From Hyphomicrobiales bacterium (GTDB lineage Bacteria > Pseudomonadota > Alphaproteobacteria > Rhizobiales > Beijerinckiaceae), in NCBI GenBank assembly GCA_004144595.1, contig SEEM01000016.1, positions 1 through 64,000 of the forward strand: 64,000 nt of DNA, given 5' to 3'. Shown here piece after piece: positions 1 to 8,632 of the stretch. The notes under the pieces are model-generated. The model was not told where the DNA came from. It saw nothing but the letters and a program-made list of their open reading frames with translations, and did no database searches. Numbering within the stretch: the first letter of the stretch is position 1; each line of letters starts with the position of its first letter. The position numbers and the translations under genes were made by a program.

Positions 1-58
1 TCGACAGCGGCGCCAAACCCTGCTGGCCTGCCCAGCCACTGAGGCAGGATAATGCATT

Positions 59-3016
59 ATGGCGGAACGGCTCTGTGACAGGCTCTCGACGGCGCCGGTC
101 CTGCCGGCGAAGGCCAAGGTCGAGGCGCTGCTGAAGCGTGAGCTGATCGAGCGGCTCCATGACGAGGAGGCGGCTGCAGCGCTCATGGCGCATCTGGCCG
201 AGCATCCGCGCAGCGCGGCATTGGTTGCCGGCATCCTCGCCCATTCGCCCTTCCTGACGCAGATCATGCGCTTCGACCCGGCCGGGCTTCTCGCCAGCCT
301 GACGGAGGCGCCGGAGGGGCGCCGTGATGCGCTGCTGAGCGGCATCGCGGCCGTTGGTGTGGCCGGCGGCGAAACCGCCGACCTGATGCGCGAACTGCGC
401 CGTTTCCGCCGCGCCATGGCGCTCCTGATCGCGCTCGCCGATATCGGCGGAGCCTGGGATGTCGAGACAGTGACGGGCGCGCTGACGCAAACCGCCGACC
501 TGGCGGCGCGCCTCGCCACCAACCATGTCCTGCGCCAGGCCGCCGATCTCGGCCGGATCAATCTCGCCGACCCCGCCAATCCCGGCCTTGGCTCAGGCCT
601 TGTCGTGTTGGCGCTCGGCAAGCACGGCGCCGGCGAGCTGAACTACTCCTCCGATATCGACATCGTCGTGTTCTTCGATCCCGAGGCGGCGGAGGCGGCC
701 GGCGTCGGCGAGCCCACGAGCTTCTTCGTCAAGCTGACCCAGCAGATCGCGCGCATCATCCAGGAGCGCACGCCGGACGGCTATGTCTTCCGCGTCGACC
801 TGCGCCTGCGGCCGGACCCGGCCTCGACTCATGTCGCGGTCTCGTTGCCCTCGGCCTATTCCTATTACGAGACGGTGGGGCAGAACTGGGAACGCGCCGC
901 CATGATCAAGGCGCGGCCGATCGCAGGCGATATCGAACTCGGCCGCCGCTTCCTTGCGGACCTCGCCCCCTTCATCTGGCGCAAATATTTCGACTTCGCG
1001 ACCATCGCCGACATCCACGCGATGAAGCGCCAGATCCAGACGGTGAAGGGCCACGAGACCATCGCTGTCGCCGGCCATAACGTGAAGCTCGGCCGCGGCG
1101 GCATCCGCGAGATCGAGTTCTTCGTCCAGACCCAGCAACTTGTCTTCGGCGGCCGCCGCCCGGCCCTGCGCGGCCCGCGTACGCTGGAGATGCTCGGCGA
1201 ATTGACGACCGAAGGCTGGATCACCCCCCAGGCGCGCGACGAACTCTCGCAATCCTATCGCTGGCTGCGCACCATCGAGCATCGCCTGCAGATGCAGGCC
1301 GACGAGCAGACCCAGACCCTGCCCAAGGCTGCCGGCGAACTCGAGGCCTTCTCCCGCTTCTGCGGCTATCTCTCGACGGCCGCCTTCGGCAAGGCACTGA
1401 CGGCGCATGCGAAGCGTGTCGAGGGGCATTACGCCCTGCTCTTCGAGGAGGGGCCGAGCCTCGCCTCCGAGGCGGGCACGCTGAGCTTCACCGGCTCCGA
1501 AGCCGATCCCGAGACGATCGAGACGCTGGGCAAGCTCGGCTTCCGCGATGGCCCCACGGCAGCGGAGACGGTGCGCGGCTGGCATTTCGGCCGCCGCGCC
1601 GCCGTCACCAGCGCGCGGGCCCGCGAAGTGTTGACGGAGCTGACGCCGGCCTTGCTCGTCGCGCTCGGCCGCACCGCCGATCCCGACGGCGCGCTCGCCC
1701 ATCTCGATAACGCCTTCGTCCGCATGCCTGCCGCTGTCGAACTGCTGACGCTGCTGCGCTCGCACGATTCGCTGCTGACGCTCTTCGCCGAGATACTCGG
1801 CAGCGCTCCGCGCCTCGCCAAGGTCGCGGCCTTGCACCCGCATGTGCTGGATGGCGTCATCGACCCGGCCTTCGGGCAGGCGGTGCTGGATGTCGCGGCG
1901 CTGGAGCGCCGCATCCGCAACCATGTTGGGTCACCGCCGCCCAGCGTCGAGGACGGGCTCGACCGCCTGCGCGACGCGGCCCGGCAAGAGAATTTCCTGG
2001 TCGGCGCGCGGCTGCTCTCCGGTGTCTATCCGGCACAAGGGGCAGGGCAGGCCTATTGCGCGGTTGCCGAAGCCTGCCTGCGCGTCGCCTTCGACGATAC
2101 GCGCCGATCCTTCACGGGGGATCACGGCGTCATCGAAGGGGCGCAGACCGTGGTGCTCGGCCTCGGCAGGCTCGGCGCGGGCGAACTCACGCCCTCGTCC
2201 GATCTCGACCTGATCCTGCTTTATGACCGGCCGGAGGATGCCGGCGCGAGCGACGGCGCCAAGAGCCTCGATCCCGTCACCTGGCACGTCCGCTTCACCC
2301 AGCGCCTTGTCGCGGCGCTGACGGTGCCGACGCGGCGCGGCACGCTCTACCAGGTCGACATGCGCCTGCGCCCGACGGGCAACAAGAGCCCGGCCGCGAC
2401 CCAATTCGCCGGTTTCGAGGCCTATCATCAGGGCGAGGCCGAGATCTGGGAGGAGATGGCACTGACCCGTGCCCGCGTCGTCGCCGGCAATGCCGATCTG
2501 GCGAAGCGGGCGGAAGCCTCGATCCGGGCGATCCTGTCGCGCAAGCGTGAGCCCGCCAAGGTCGCCACGGCCGTCGCCGAGATGCGTGCGCTCATCGCCA
2601 GGGAGAAGGGCGAGAAAGACCCCTGGGACCTGAAGCTCGCGGCCGGCGGCATCACCGATCTCGATTTCCTCGCCCAGTTTCTGCTGCTCGCGCATGCCAG
2701 CGAGCATCCCGGCCTGATCGTCAACGACACGGCCTCGGTCTTCGCCGCGGCCAAGGCTGCCGGATTGCTGTCGGAAGGGGATGCCTCGACCTTGCTGGAA
2801 GCGCATCGCCTGATCGGCGACGTTCAGCTCTGGCAGCGCTTCACGGTGGAGGAGGCCTTCGATCCCAAGGCCGTACCGCCGCGAGTGCTGCGCCGGATCG
2901 CGACGGCGGTCGGCCGGCCGGATGCGAAGGTATTGAAGGCGGAGCTGGACGAGGTTCGCGGCGCGGTGCGGTCGATCTTCACGCGCGTGCTGGGCGAGGC
3001 GCGGAAGGGCGGTTAG
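59..3016 (+). CDS. glnE: Bifunctional glutamine synthetase adenylyltransferase / adenylyl-removing enzyme
   Basis: GlnE adds AMP to, and removes it from, glutamine synthetase in the cytoplasm, tuning ammonia assimilation under control of PII proteins. The 985 residues hold two nucleotidyltransferase domains. The N-terminal one has the motif LGKHGAGELNYSSDID at about residues 186-201 (de-adenylylating half). The C-terminal one has LGRLGAGELTPSSDLD at about 702-717 (adenylylating half). Both keep the paired Asp residues of the polymerase-beta fold. Each is followed by a GlnD-type helical segment. The length equals that of full GlnE proteins, so the gene is intact. The ATG follows a weak purine-rich stretch (gaggcagga). 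The preceding gene lies outside the window, so operon membership cannot be judged. A palindromic repeat begins two bases after the stop. Confidence 0.97.
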   Translation: MAERLCDRLSTAPVLPAKAKVEALLKRELIERLHDEEAAAALMAHLAEHPRSAALVAGILAHSPFLTQIMRFDPAGLLASLTEAPEGRRDALLSGIAAVGVAGGETADLMRELRRFRRAMALLIALADIGGAWDVETVTGALTQTADLAARLATNHVLRQAADLGRINLADPANPGLGSGLVVLALGKHGAGELNYSSDIDIVVFFDPEAAEAAGVGEPTSFFVKLTQQIARIIQERTPDGYVFRVDLRLRPDPASTHVAVSLPSAYSYYETVGQNWERAAMIKARPIAGDIELGRRFLADLAPFIWRKYFDFATIADIHAMKRQIQTVKGHETIAVAGHNVKLGRGGIREIEFFVQTQQLVFGGRRPALRGPRTLEMLGELTTEGWITPQARDELSQSYRWLRTIEHRLQMQADEQTQTLPKAAGELEAFSRFCGYLSTAAFGKALTAHAKRVEGHYALLFEEGPSLASEAGTLSFTGSEADPETIETLGKLGFRDGPTAAETVRGWHFGRRAAVTSARAREVLTELTPALLVALGRTADPDGALAHLDNAFVRMPAAVELLTLLRSHDSLLTLFAEILGSAPRLAKVAALHPHVLDGVIDPAFGQAVLDVAALERRIRNHVGSPPPSVEDGLDRLRDAARQENFLVGARLLSGVYPAQGAGQAYCAVAEACLRVAFDDTRRSFTGDHGVIEGAQTVVLGLGRLGAGELTPSSDLDLILLYDRPEDAGASDGAKSLDPVTWHVRFTQRLVAALTVPTRRGTLYQVDMRLRPTGNKSPAATQFAGFEAYHQGEAEIWEEMALTRARVVAGNADLAKRAEASIRAILSRKREPAKVATAVAEMRALIAREKGEKDPWDLKLAAGGITDLDFLAQFLLLAHASEHPGLIVNDTASVFAAAKAAGLLSEGDASTLLEAHRLIGDVQLWQRFTVEEAFDPKAVPPRVLRRIATAVGRPDAKVLKAELDEVRGAVRSIFTRVLGEARKGG

Positions 3017-3018
3017 GC

Positions 3019-3109
3019 GTCATGCTCGCCCTTGTGGCGAGCATCCACGTCTTGAACACGGTCTTCGACCGGCGAAGACGTGGATGGTCGTGACAAGCCC
3101 GACCATGAC
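3019..3109. repeat. Imperfect palindromic intergenic repeat (family 1, diverged copy)
   Basis: The outer arms gtcatgctcgcccttg and caagcccgaccatgac mirror each other. The inner arms catccacgtctt and aagacgtggatg form a perfect 12-bp inverted repeat. The outline matches the better-conserved copies at 8527, 30224 and 32491. It lies between the convergent glnE and sensor kinase genes and could stop transcription from both sides. Confidence 0.7.
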
Positions 3110-3139
3110 CGAAAGACGGCTGTCGGCGCGGGCTGAGCC

Positions 3140-5434
3140 TTACGCCGCCTGTGCGGTAACGCGGTTGGCGCCGCCGTCGAGCGGCAGGTGGACCATCACG
3201 ATGGTGCCGGCGCCCATCGCAGAGCGTAGGCGGAGCGAGCCGCCATGCAGCTCGGTGAGCGAGCGGGCGATGGCGAGCCCGAGGCCCGAGCCCTTGTAGC
3301 TGCGCACCATGTCGCCCTCGACCTGCTCGAACGGCCGGCCGACGCGGTCGAGCTTCTCCTTGGGGATGCCGATGCCGGTATCCTCGATGAAGATGTTGAG
3401 CGCGCCCGAGACATGGCGGGTGCGAACCGCGATCCGGCCGCCTTCCGGCGTGAACTTGGCGGCGTTGTCGAGGAGGTTGCCGAGGATCTGGTAGAGCGCG
3501 TGCGGGTCGGCTTCGAGATGGGTGTCGAGCGGGCCTTCGATGGCGAGCACGAGCTGCTTGCGCTCCACCTCGGGCTGGACCTTCCGCAGCGCCTGGTCGA
3601 GCACCGGGCCGAGCGCGATCTCGGTCTTCTCCAGGCGCAGACGGCCGGATTCGATGCGGGACATGTCCAGGATGTCGTCGATGATGCTCAGCAGGTAGCC
3701 GCCGCTGGAGCGGATATCGCGGACATAATCGGTGTATTTCTCGCCGAGCGGGCCGAACATGCCGTTCTCCATGATCTCGGAGAAGCCGATGATGGCGTTG
3801 AGCGGCGTGCGCAGCTCATGGCTCATATTGGCGAGGAATTCGGACTTGGCGCGGTTGGCGCTTTCGGCGGCGGCCTTCTGGTCGAGATAGCGCTCGGCGA
3901 GATCGGCGAGTTGCTGGGCCTGGGCTTCGAGCTTCTGGCGAGAGGCCTTGAGATCGGTGACATGCATCAGCAGCTGGTGCTCGGACTGGGTCAGCCGCTC
4001 TTCCTGCTGCTTGAGCTTGGTGATGTCGGTGCCGACCGAAACCGAGCCGCCATCCTTGGTGCGGCGGCCGTTGATCTGCAGCCAGCGGCCGTCCGAAAGG
4101 CGGGCCTCATAGGAGGCGCCGGCGGTGCCGCGCTGGACCCGCATCGGCTCGCGGTCGATCTGCGGCTGGGCCGAGAGCTCCATGATCTCGTCATAGGACG
4201 CGCCCGATTGCAGAGCGTCGGCCGGGAGCTGATGGAGTTGCTGGTACTTGGCATTGCAGAGCACGAGGCGGTTGTCGGCATCCCACAGCACGAAGGCTTC
4301 CGAGATCGCCTCGACGGCGTCGCGCAGGCGGGCGTCCGAGGTCGCGGTACGTTCGGCCATGCGGCGCTGCTCGGAGATGTCGACGACGATGCCGACGAGG
4401 TGGCGGGCGCGGGTGCGGCGGTCGATCACCAGCTCGGCGCGGGCCTTGAGCCAGATCCATTCGCCGGCGGCGGAGCGGACGCGGAACTCGCGGTCGAGAT
4501 GATCGGCTTCGCCGCGGCTGATCGCGTCGGCCAGTGCATAGAGATCGACGTCTTCCTGGTTGATGAAGCTCGAGACCTCGCCGAAGGACATGTATTCGCC
4601 GGTGCGGTCATAGCCGAGCAGGGCATACATCGAATCCGACCAGTAGATCCGGCCGCGGGCGAGATCCCAGTCCCACAGGCCGCAATGGCCGCGGTTCAGC
4701 GCGGTGTCGATGCGCTCGCGGACGCAGTCGCAATCCTGATCGGCAGCGCTCGCGCGCTTCGACTGGAGCATGAAGGCGAGCGTGGTGACGCCGAGGATCA
4801 GGCCGGCGGAGCCGAACAGGATGATCAGGCCCGAACGGCGGAGCTGCCAGGTCGAGAGCGCCCGCGAAACCGGCTGCACCACCGCAACCTGGCCAAGTGG
4901 AGCGGCGAGATTGCGCACGCTGGCGAAGACGTCGGCACCATTGGGCAAGGTGATGCGCATCACGCCGGCGCGGTCGCCGAACACGGTGAGGGGCTGCGTC
5001 TGGCCGAGGAAATCGACGAGCGTGCGCTGCGTCTGGCCGATCACCGGCTCGCTGGCGATGACGCGGCCATCGGCGCCGCTGACATGGACGAAGCGGCCAT
5101 GGGCCGCGAGGTGGCGGGCGGTCAGCGCGGCCAGAACCGCCGCCGGCTCCTTGCCCGCCAGCGTGGCGGTATCGAGCTCCCGGGCGACGAGGGCCGAAAC
5201 GAGGTCCATGTCGCCAGCCGCGTCGACGAGGGCATCGTCGCGCATGGCCGCAGTCTGGATCAGAGCACCCGCTGCGAGAATGATGAGGAAAAGCCCCACA
5301 AACGCGGGGATCGCGGTGCGGAAGGTGGGTTCGAAGCTTTCGAAACGATGATACAGAGGGTGCGTCAGCGAGCGCGCTACACCCAGAATCGTATCGGCGC
5401 GCACAGGTGCGCAGTCCGCGTTGGCACGCGACAT
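3140..5434 (-). CDS. Membrane PAS-domain sensor histidine kinase (PleC-like)
   Basis: A membrane histidine kinase of 764 residues from the chosen start. Transmembrane segments lie near residues 40-62 and 202-224 and enclose a periplasmic domain of about 140 residues. Two PAS domains follow (about 250-353 and 370-473), then a short coiled coil. The HisKA box FLANMSHELRTPLNAIIGF has its phospho-acceptor at His539. The ATPase domain has DNAAKF, DTGIGIP and GSGLGLAIA. There is no receiver domain, so it must act on a separate regulator. The HisKA/ATPase sequence and its place beside glnE recall PleC, which acts on DivK and PleD, but that identity is inferred. The ATG at 5434 follows a strong aaggggga box. 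An upstream in-frame ATG at 5500 would add 22 residues. Confidence 0.9.
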   Translation of the reverse strand: MSRANADCAPVRADTILGVARSLTHPLYHRFESFEPTFRTAIPAFVGLFLIILAAGALIQTAAMRDDALVDAAGDMDLVSALVARELDTATLAGKEPAAVLAALTARHLAAHGRFVHVSGADGRVIASEPVIGQTQRTLVDFLGQTQPLTVFGDRAGVMRITLPNGADVFASVRNLAAPLGQVAVVQPVSRALSTWQLRRSGLIILFGSAGLILGVTTLAFMLQSKRASAADQDCDCVRERIDTALNRGHCGLWDWDLARGRIYWSDSMYALLGYDRTGEYMSFGEVSSFINQEDVDLYALADAISRGEADHLDREFRVRSAAGEWIWLKARAELVIDRRTRARHLVGIVVDISEQRRMAERTATSDARLRDAVEAISEAFVLWDADNRLVLCNAKYQQLHQLPADALQSGASYDEIMELSAQPQIDREPMRVQRGTAGASYEARLSDGRWLQINGRRTKDGGSVSVGTDITKLKQQEERLTQSEHQLLMHVTDLKASRQKLEAQAQQLADLAERYLDQKAAAESANRAKSEFLANMSHELRTPLNAIIGFSEIMENGMFGPLGEKYTDYVRDIRSSGGYLLSIIDDILDMSRIESGRLRLEKTEIALGPVLDQALRKVQPEVERKQLVLAIEGPLDTHLEADPHALYQILGNLLDNAAKFTPEGGRIAVRTRHVSGALNIFIEDTGIGIPKEKLDRVGRPFEQVEGDMVRSYKGSGLGLAIARSLTELHGGSLRLRSAMGAGTIVMVHLPLDGGANRVTAQAA

Positions 5435-5796
5435 GCCCGGTCCCCCTTCGGAACTTACCGTCAGTAAGATCGGGAGACGTGCCGCATCCCCGCGAATCAC
5501 CGTCAGTTGAATCCGAGCGCCTCGGTTTGTCTAGCCCAGAGTTGAGTCAGGAGCGTCGAATTCTCCTTTAGGTTGTACCGCTTACGGCAATGAATCCTGC
5601 GCGCGTAATGAAACGTTAATGTTTTGGACAGGTCGGCGTTAACCCTCCCGGCCTGCCTGCCAGCTCTCATCCTGAGGAGCCGCGAAACGCTGCCGCGAAG
5701 GACGCTTCAGATGCGTCCGAGGACTGCTGAAACATCCTTCGAGACGTGGCCTTCGGCTGCTCCTTAGGACGAGGGCCGTGGTTCGCTATCAGCCGT
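5435..5796. other. 362-bp intergenic region between sensor kinase and pepN
   Basis: Both flanking genes are on the minus strand. The half next to the kinase start is relatively AT-rich (about 5570-5640, with cgttaatgttttgg) and probably carries the kinase promoter, although no convincing -35/-10 pair was found. The half next to the pepN stop is filled by a palindromic element (5666-5773). No coding potential is visible. Confidence 0.5.
5666..5773. repeat. Palindromic intergenic repeat (family 2)
   Basis: The left end ctcatcctgaggagc and the right end gctccttaggacgag are near-perfect reverse complements. They enclose inner arms around gcgaaggacgcttcag and catccttcgagacg. Elements bounded by this pair of ends are, from memory, common between genes of Hyphomicrobiales. 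It lies about 25 bp beyond the pepN stop and may act as its terminator. Confidence 0.65.
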
Positions 5797-8442
5797 TCAG
5801 GCGAGCGCTCTTTCGGCGATGTCGGCGACGTCCCGAGACAGGTTCGGCAGGTGCGCGACGGTGCTCAACGCCTCCCGGGCAAGGCGCTTGCGGCCGGGCT
5901 CCAGCATGCGCCAGCTCTTGAACGAGCCGAGCAGCCGCGAGGCGACCTGCGGGTTGGTCTTGTCGAGCGCGACGACGATGTCGGCGACGAAGTCGTAGCC
6001 CGCACCGTCGGCCCGGTTGAACTGGGTCAGGTTGGCTGCGAAGCCGCCGATCAGCGCCCGCACCCGGTTGGGATTGCCGAGCGAGAAGGCGGGGTGCTGC
6101 ATCAGGCGCTTCACTCTTTCGAGCGTGCCTGGCTCGGCGATCAGAGCCTGCGCCATCAGCCATTTGTCGAGCACGAGGGGCTCACCCGCATAGGTCTCCG
6201 CAAAGCGCGCGATCAGCGCTTCGCGACGCTCGCCGGGAATGAGCGTCATCGCCGCCAGCGCCGCAAGGCGATCGGTCAGGTTGTCGCCCCCAGTGAACTG
6301 CTCCTCGCAGAGGGCAGCGGCCTCAGTGGAGGCGGCCAGTGCGGCGAGCCCGAGCAACTCGTTGCGCAGTGCCCGCCGTCCAGCCGAGGCCGCATCGGGG
6401 CGATAGGCGCCGCTGGCCGTGAGCGCGCCACGCAGGCCCGGCAATTCGCCGAGCAGGGCGGTGCCGATCGCGGTCGCCAATGTGCGGTGGGCGGCGAAGA
6501 TCGCGTCGGGATCGACATCCCCGCCGATCTCGCGCGCGATATCGGCCGGCGCCGGCAGGCGCAGCACCTGCGCTGCGAAGGCAGGGTCGGACAGGCCATC
6601 CGTCTTTAGGAAGCCGCGTAAGGCCTCGCCGAGCCGGCCGGCGGTCCCGGCGAGCGTTCGTGCGTCGACACCGGGCTTGCCGGCGGCCACGAGCGCGCGG
6701 GTGGCGACGCTCTGGAGCGATTGCCAGCGGTTGAAGGAATCGCTGTCGGCCGAGAACAGCCGCAGCAGGTCGCTATCCGACAGATCGACATCGAGCCGCG
6801 CCGGGGCCGAGAAGCCGCGCATCAGCGAGGGGATCGGCGCTTCAGCTACATCCTCGAAGGTCACCGACAGGGACGGCTGGTCGAGCACGATGAGCCCGTC
6901 GCCGGCATAGGCGTTGGACGCGGTCTTCAGCGGCAGGTCGCCCTTGGCGCCGACGAGGCCGAGCTTGATCGGCAGCACGACCGGCAGCTTTTCGGCCTGG
7001 CCGGGCGTCGGCGGCGTGCTTTGCGCCAGATCGAGCGTGTAGCGCTTCGCCGCCGCGTCGTAGCGGCCGGAGGCGACAATGGTCGGCGTGCCCGCCTGCT
7101 CATACCAGCGAGCGAAATGGTCGAGATTCTGACCGGAGGTCTCCGCGAAACAGGCGAGGAATTCCTCGATCGTCGCGGCCGTGCCGTCGCAGCGCTCGAA
7201 ATATAGGTCCATGCCGCGCTTGAAGGCGTCATCGCCGATCAGCACCTTGAGCATGCGGATGACCTCCGCGCCCTTCTCATAGACCGTCGGCGTGTAGAAG
7301 TTGTTGATCTCCTTGTAGGCGCGCGGCCTCACCGGGTGGGCGAGGGGGCCGGCATCCTCCGAGAACTGGGTAGAGCGCAGCGTGCGCACATCGGCGATGC
7401 GCTTCACCGGGCGCGAGCGCTCGTCGGCGGAGAATTCCTGGTCGCGGAAAACGGTCAGACCCTCCTTCAGGCAGAGCTGGAACCAGTCGCGGCAAGTGAT
7501 TCTGTTGCCTGTCCAATTATGGAAATACTCGTGAGCGATGATTGCCTCGATCGAGGCGTAGTCGCCATCGGTCGCGGTCTGCGGATCGGCCAGGACGTAT
7601 TTGTCGTTGAAGATGTTGAGGCCCTTGTTCTCCATCGCGCCCATGTTGAAATCCGACACGGCGACGACGTTGAACACGTCGAGATCGTAGTTGCGGCCGA
7701 AGACCTGCTCGTCCCAGCGCATGCAACGCACCAGCGAGTCCAAGGCCCAGCCGGCGCGCTCGGCCTTGCCCGGCTCGACATAGACGGCAAGCTCGACCTT
7801 GTGGCCGTCTGCAGTGACGTAATCCTGCCGGACATGGTCGAGCGCCCCGCCGACCAGCGCGAAAAGGTAGGCGGGCTTCGGGTGCGGATCGTGCCAGACG
7901 GCGAAATGCCGGTCGCCGCCGGGCAGTTCGGCGGCCGCGACGAGATTGCCGTTGGAGAGCAGCACCGGCGCCTCGGCTTTCGCCGCTTCGAGCCTGACGG
8001 TATAGACGCTCATCACGTCCGGCCGGTCGAGGAAATAGGTAATGCGGCGGAAGCCGTCCGCCTCGCATTGCGTGCAATAGACCTTTGAGGAGCGGTAGAG
8101 CCCCATCAGCTTGGTGTTGGCCGACGGATCAAGCTCGGTCTCGATCGTCAGCGTGAAATGATGCGACGGCGGGTTCGGGATCGTCAGCGCCTGCGGTGTC
8201 ACCGTATAGGCGGACGCGTCGAGCGGCTTGCCGTCTATGGCGAGCGATTTCAGGACCAGCTCATCGCCGTCGAGTTTTAGCGGCGCGCCGGGCTGCCCTT
8301 CCGGATTGGGCCGCAGCGCCAGCAGAGCGCGCACGCGCGTCTTCTGCGGGTGCAGGTCGACATCAAGATCGACGGTGTCGATCAGCCAGTCGCTGGGGCG
8401 ATAATCCTCGAGGCGGATCAGCGGGGCGTCTTCGGTACGCAT
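5797..8442 (-). CDS. pepN: Aminopeptidase N (M1 family zinc metalloprotease)
   Basis: PepN removes N-terminal residues from peptides in the cytoplasm and helps degrade protein fragments. The 881 residues match the usual length of bacterial PepN. The exopeptidase motif GAMEN is at 268-272. The zinc site HEYFHNW starts at His304, with His308 and Glu327 (in LKEGLT) completing the HExxH-x18-E set. The remainder matches the Ig-like domain and long helical C-terminal domain of the DUF3458 type found in PepN. It stands alone, with repeats on both sides. The start is the first ATG of the open frame. It is complete with no missing catalytic residue. Confidence 0.97.
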   Translation of the reverse strand: MRTEDAPLIRLEDYRPSDWLIDTVDLDVDLHPQKTRVRALLALRPNPEGQPGAPLKLDGDELVLKSLAIDGKPLDASAYTVTPQALTIPNPPSHHFTLTIETELDPSANTKLMGLYRSSKVYCTQCEADGFRRITYFLDRPDVMSVYTVRLEAAKAEAPVLLSNGNLVAAAELPGGDRHFAVWHDPHPKPAYLFALVGGALDHVRQDYVTADGHKVELAVYVEPGKAERAGWALDSLVRCMRWDEQVFGRNYDLDVFNVVAVSDFNMGAMENKGLNIFNDKYVLADPQTATDGDYASIEAIIAHEYFHNWTGNRITCRDWFQLCLKEGLTVFRDQEFSADERSRPVKRIADVRTLRSTQFSEDAGPLAHPVRPRAYKEINNFYTPTVYEKGAEVIRMLKVLIGDDAFKRGMDLYFERCDGTAATIEEFLACFAETSGQNLDHFARWYEQAGTPTIVASGRYDAAAKRYTLDLAQSTPPTPGQAEKLPVVLPIKLGLVGAKGDLPLKTASNAYAGDGLIVLDQPSLSVTFEDVAEAPIPSLMRGFSAPARLDVDLSDSDLLRLFSADSDSFNRWQSLQSVATRALVAAGKPGVDARTLAGTAGRLGEALRGFLKTDGLSDPAFAAQVLRLPAPADIAREIGGDVDPDAIFAAHRTLATAIGTALLGELPGLRGALTASGAYRPDAASAGRRALRNELLGLAALAASTEAAALCEEQFTGGDNLTDRLAALAAMTLIPGERREALIARFAETYAGEPLVLDKWLMAQALIAEPGTLERVKRLMQHPAFSLGNPNRVRALIGGFAANLTQFNRADGAGYDFVADIVVALDKTNPQVASRLLGSFKSWRMLEPGRKRLAREALSTVAHLPNLSRDVADIAERALA

Positions 8443-8526
8443 GGAATCCCTGATGGAGAAGGTCAGGGGGTGTTTCTAGAGCATGCGAGCTCGCGAGGGA
8501 AACAAGGCCCTCATGCCGGATTCAGG

Positions 8527-8632
8527 CCGTCATGCTCGGGCTTGACCCGAGCATCTCATGCCAAGAAGGCTCTGGAGCCTCCTTCGGAAAGCGATTCTCG
8601 GGTCCGCGCTTCGCTCCGCCCGAGAATGACGG
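8527..8632. repeat. Palindromic intergenic repeat (family 1)
   Basis: The ends ccgtcat and atgacgg are exact reverse complements. Inside is a first hairpin, atgctcgggcttgacccgag, and near the other end a second one with arms ttctcggg and cccgagaa. The element ends exactly where the stop codon of the downstream cation transporter begins. Copies lie at 30224 (inverted) and 32491. Confidence 0.85.

Noticed and set aside
593-1924. 443-residue open frame on the minus strand inside glnE
   Set aside because: It is the mirror of the GlnE reading frame in very GC-rich DNA, has Arg/Ala/Gly-rich composition without any motif, and GlnE is intact on the other strand.
3245-5467. 740-residue open frame on the plus strand opposite the sensor kinase
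   Set aside because: No recognisable domain, while the minus strand has complete PAS, HisKA and ATPase motifs.
5797-5860. Possible CtrA-type sites (ttaa pairs) upstream of the sensor kinase and chemoreceptor
   Set aside because: Several ttaa half-sites exist near 5613-5643 and 52099, but none has the required 7-base spacing to a second half.
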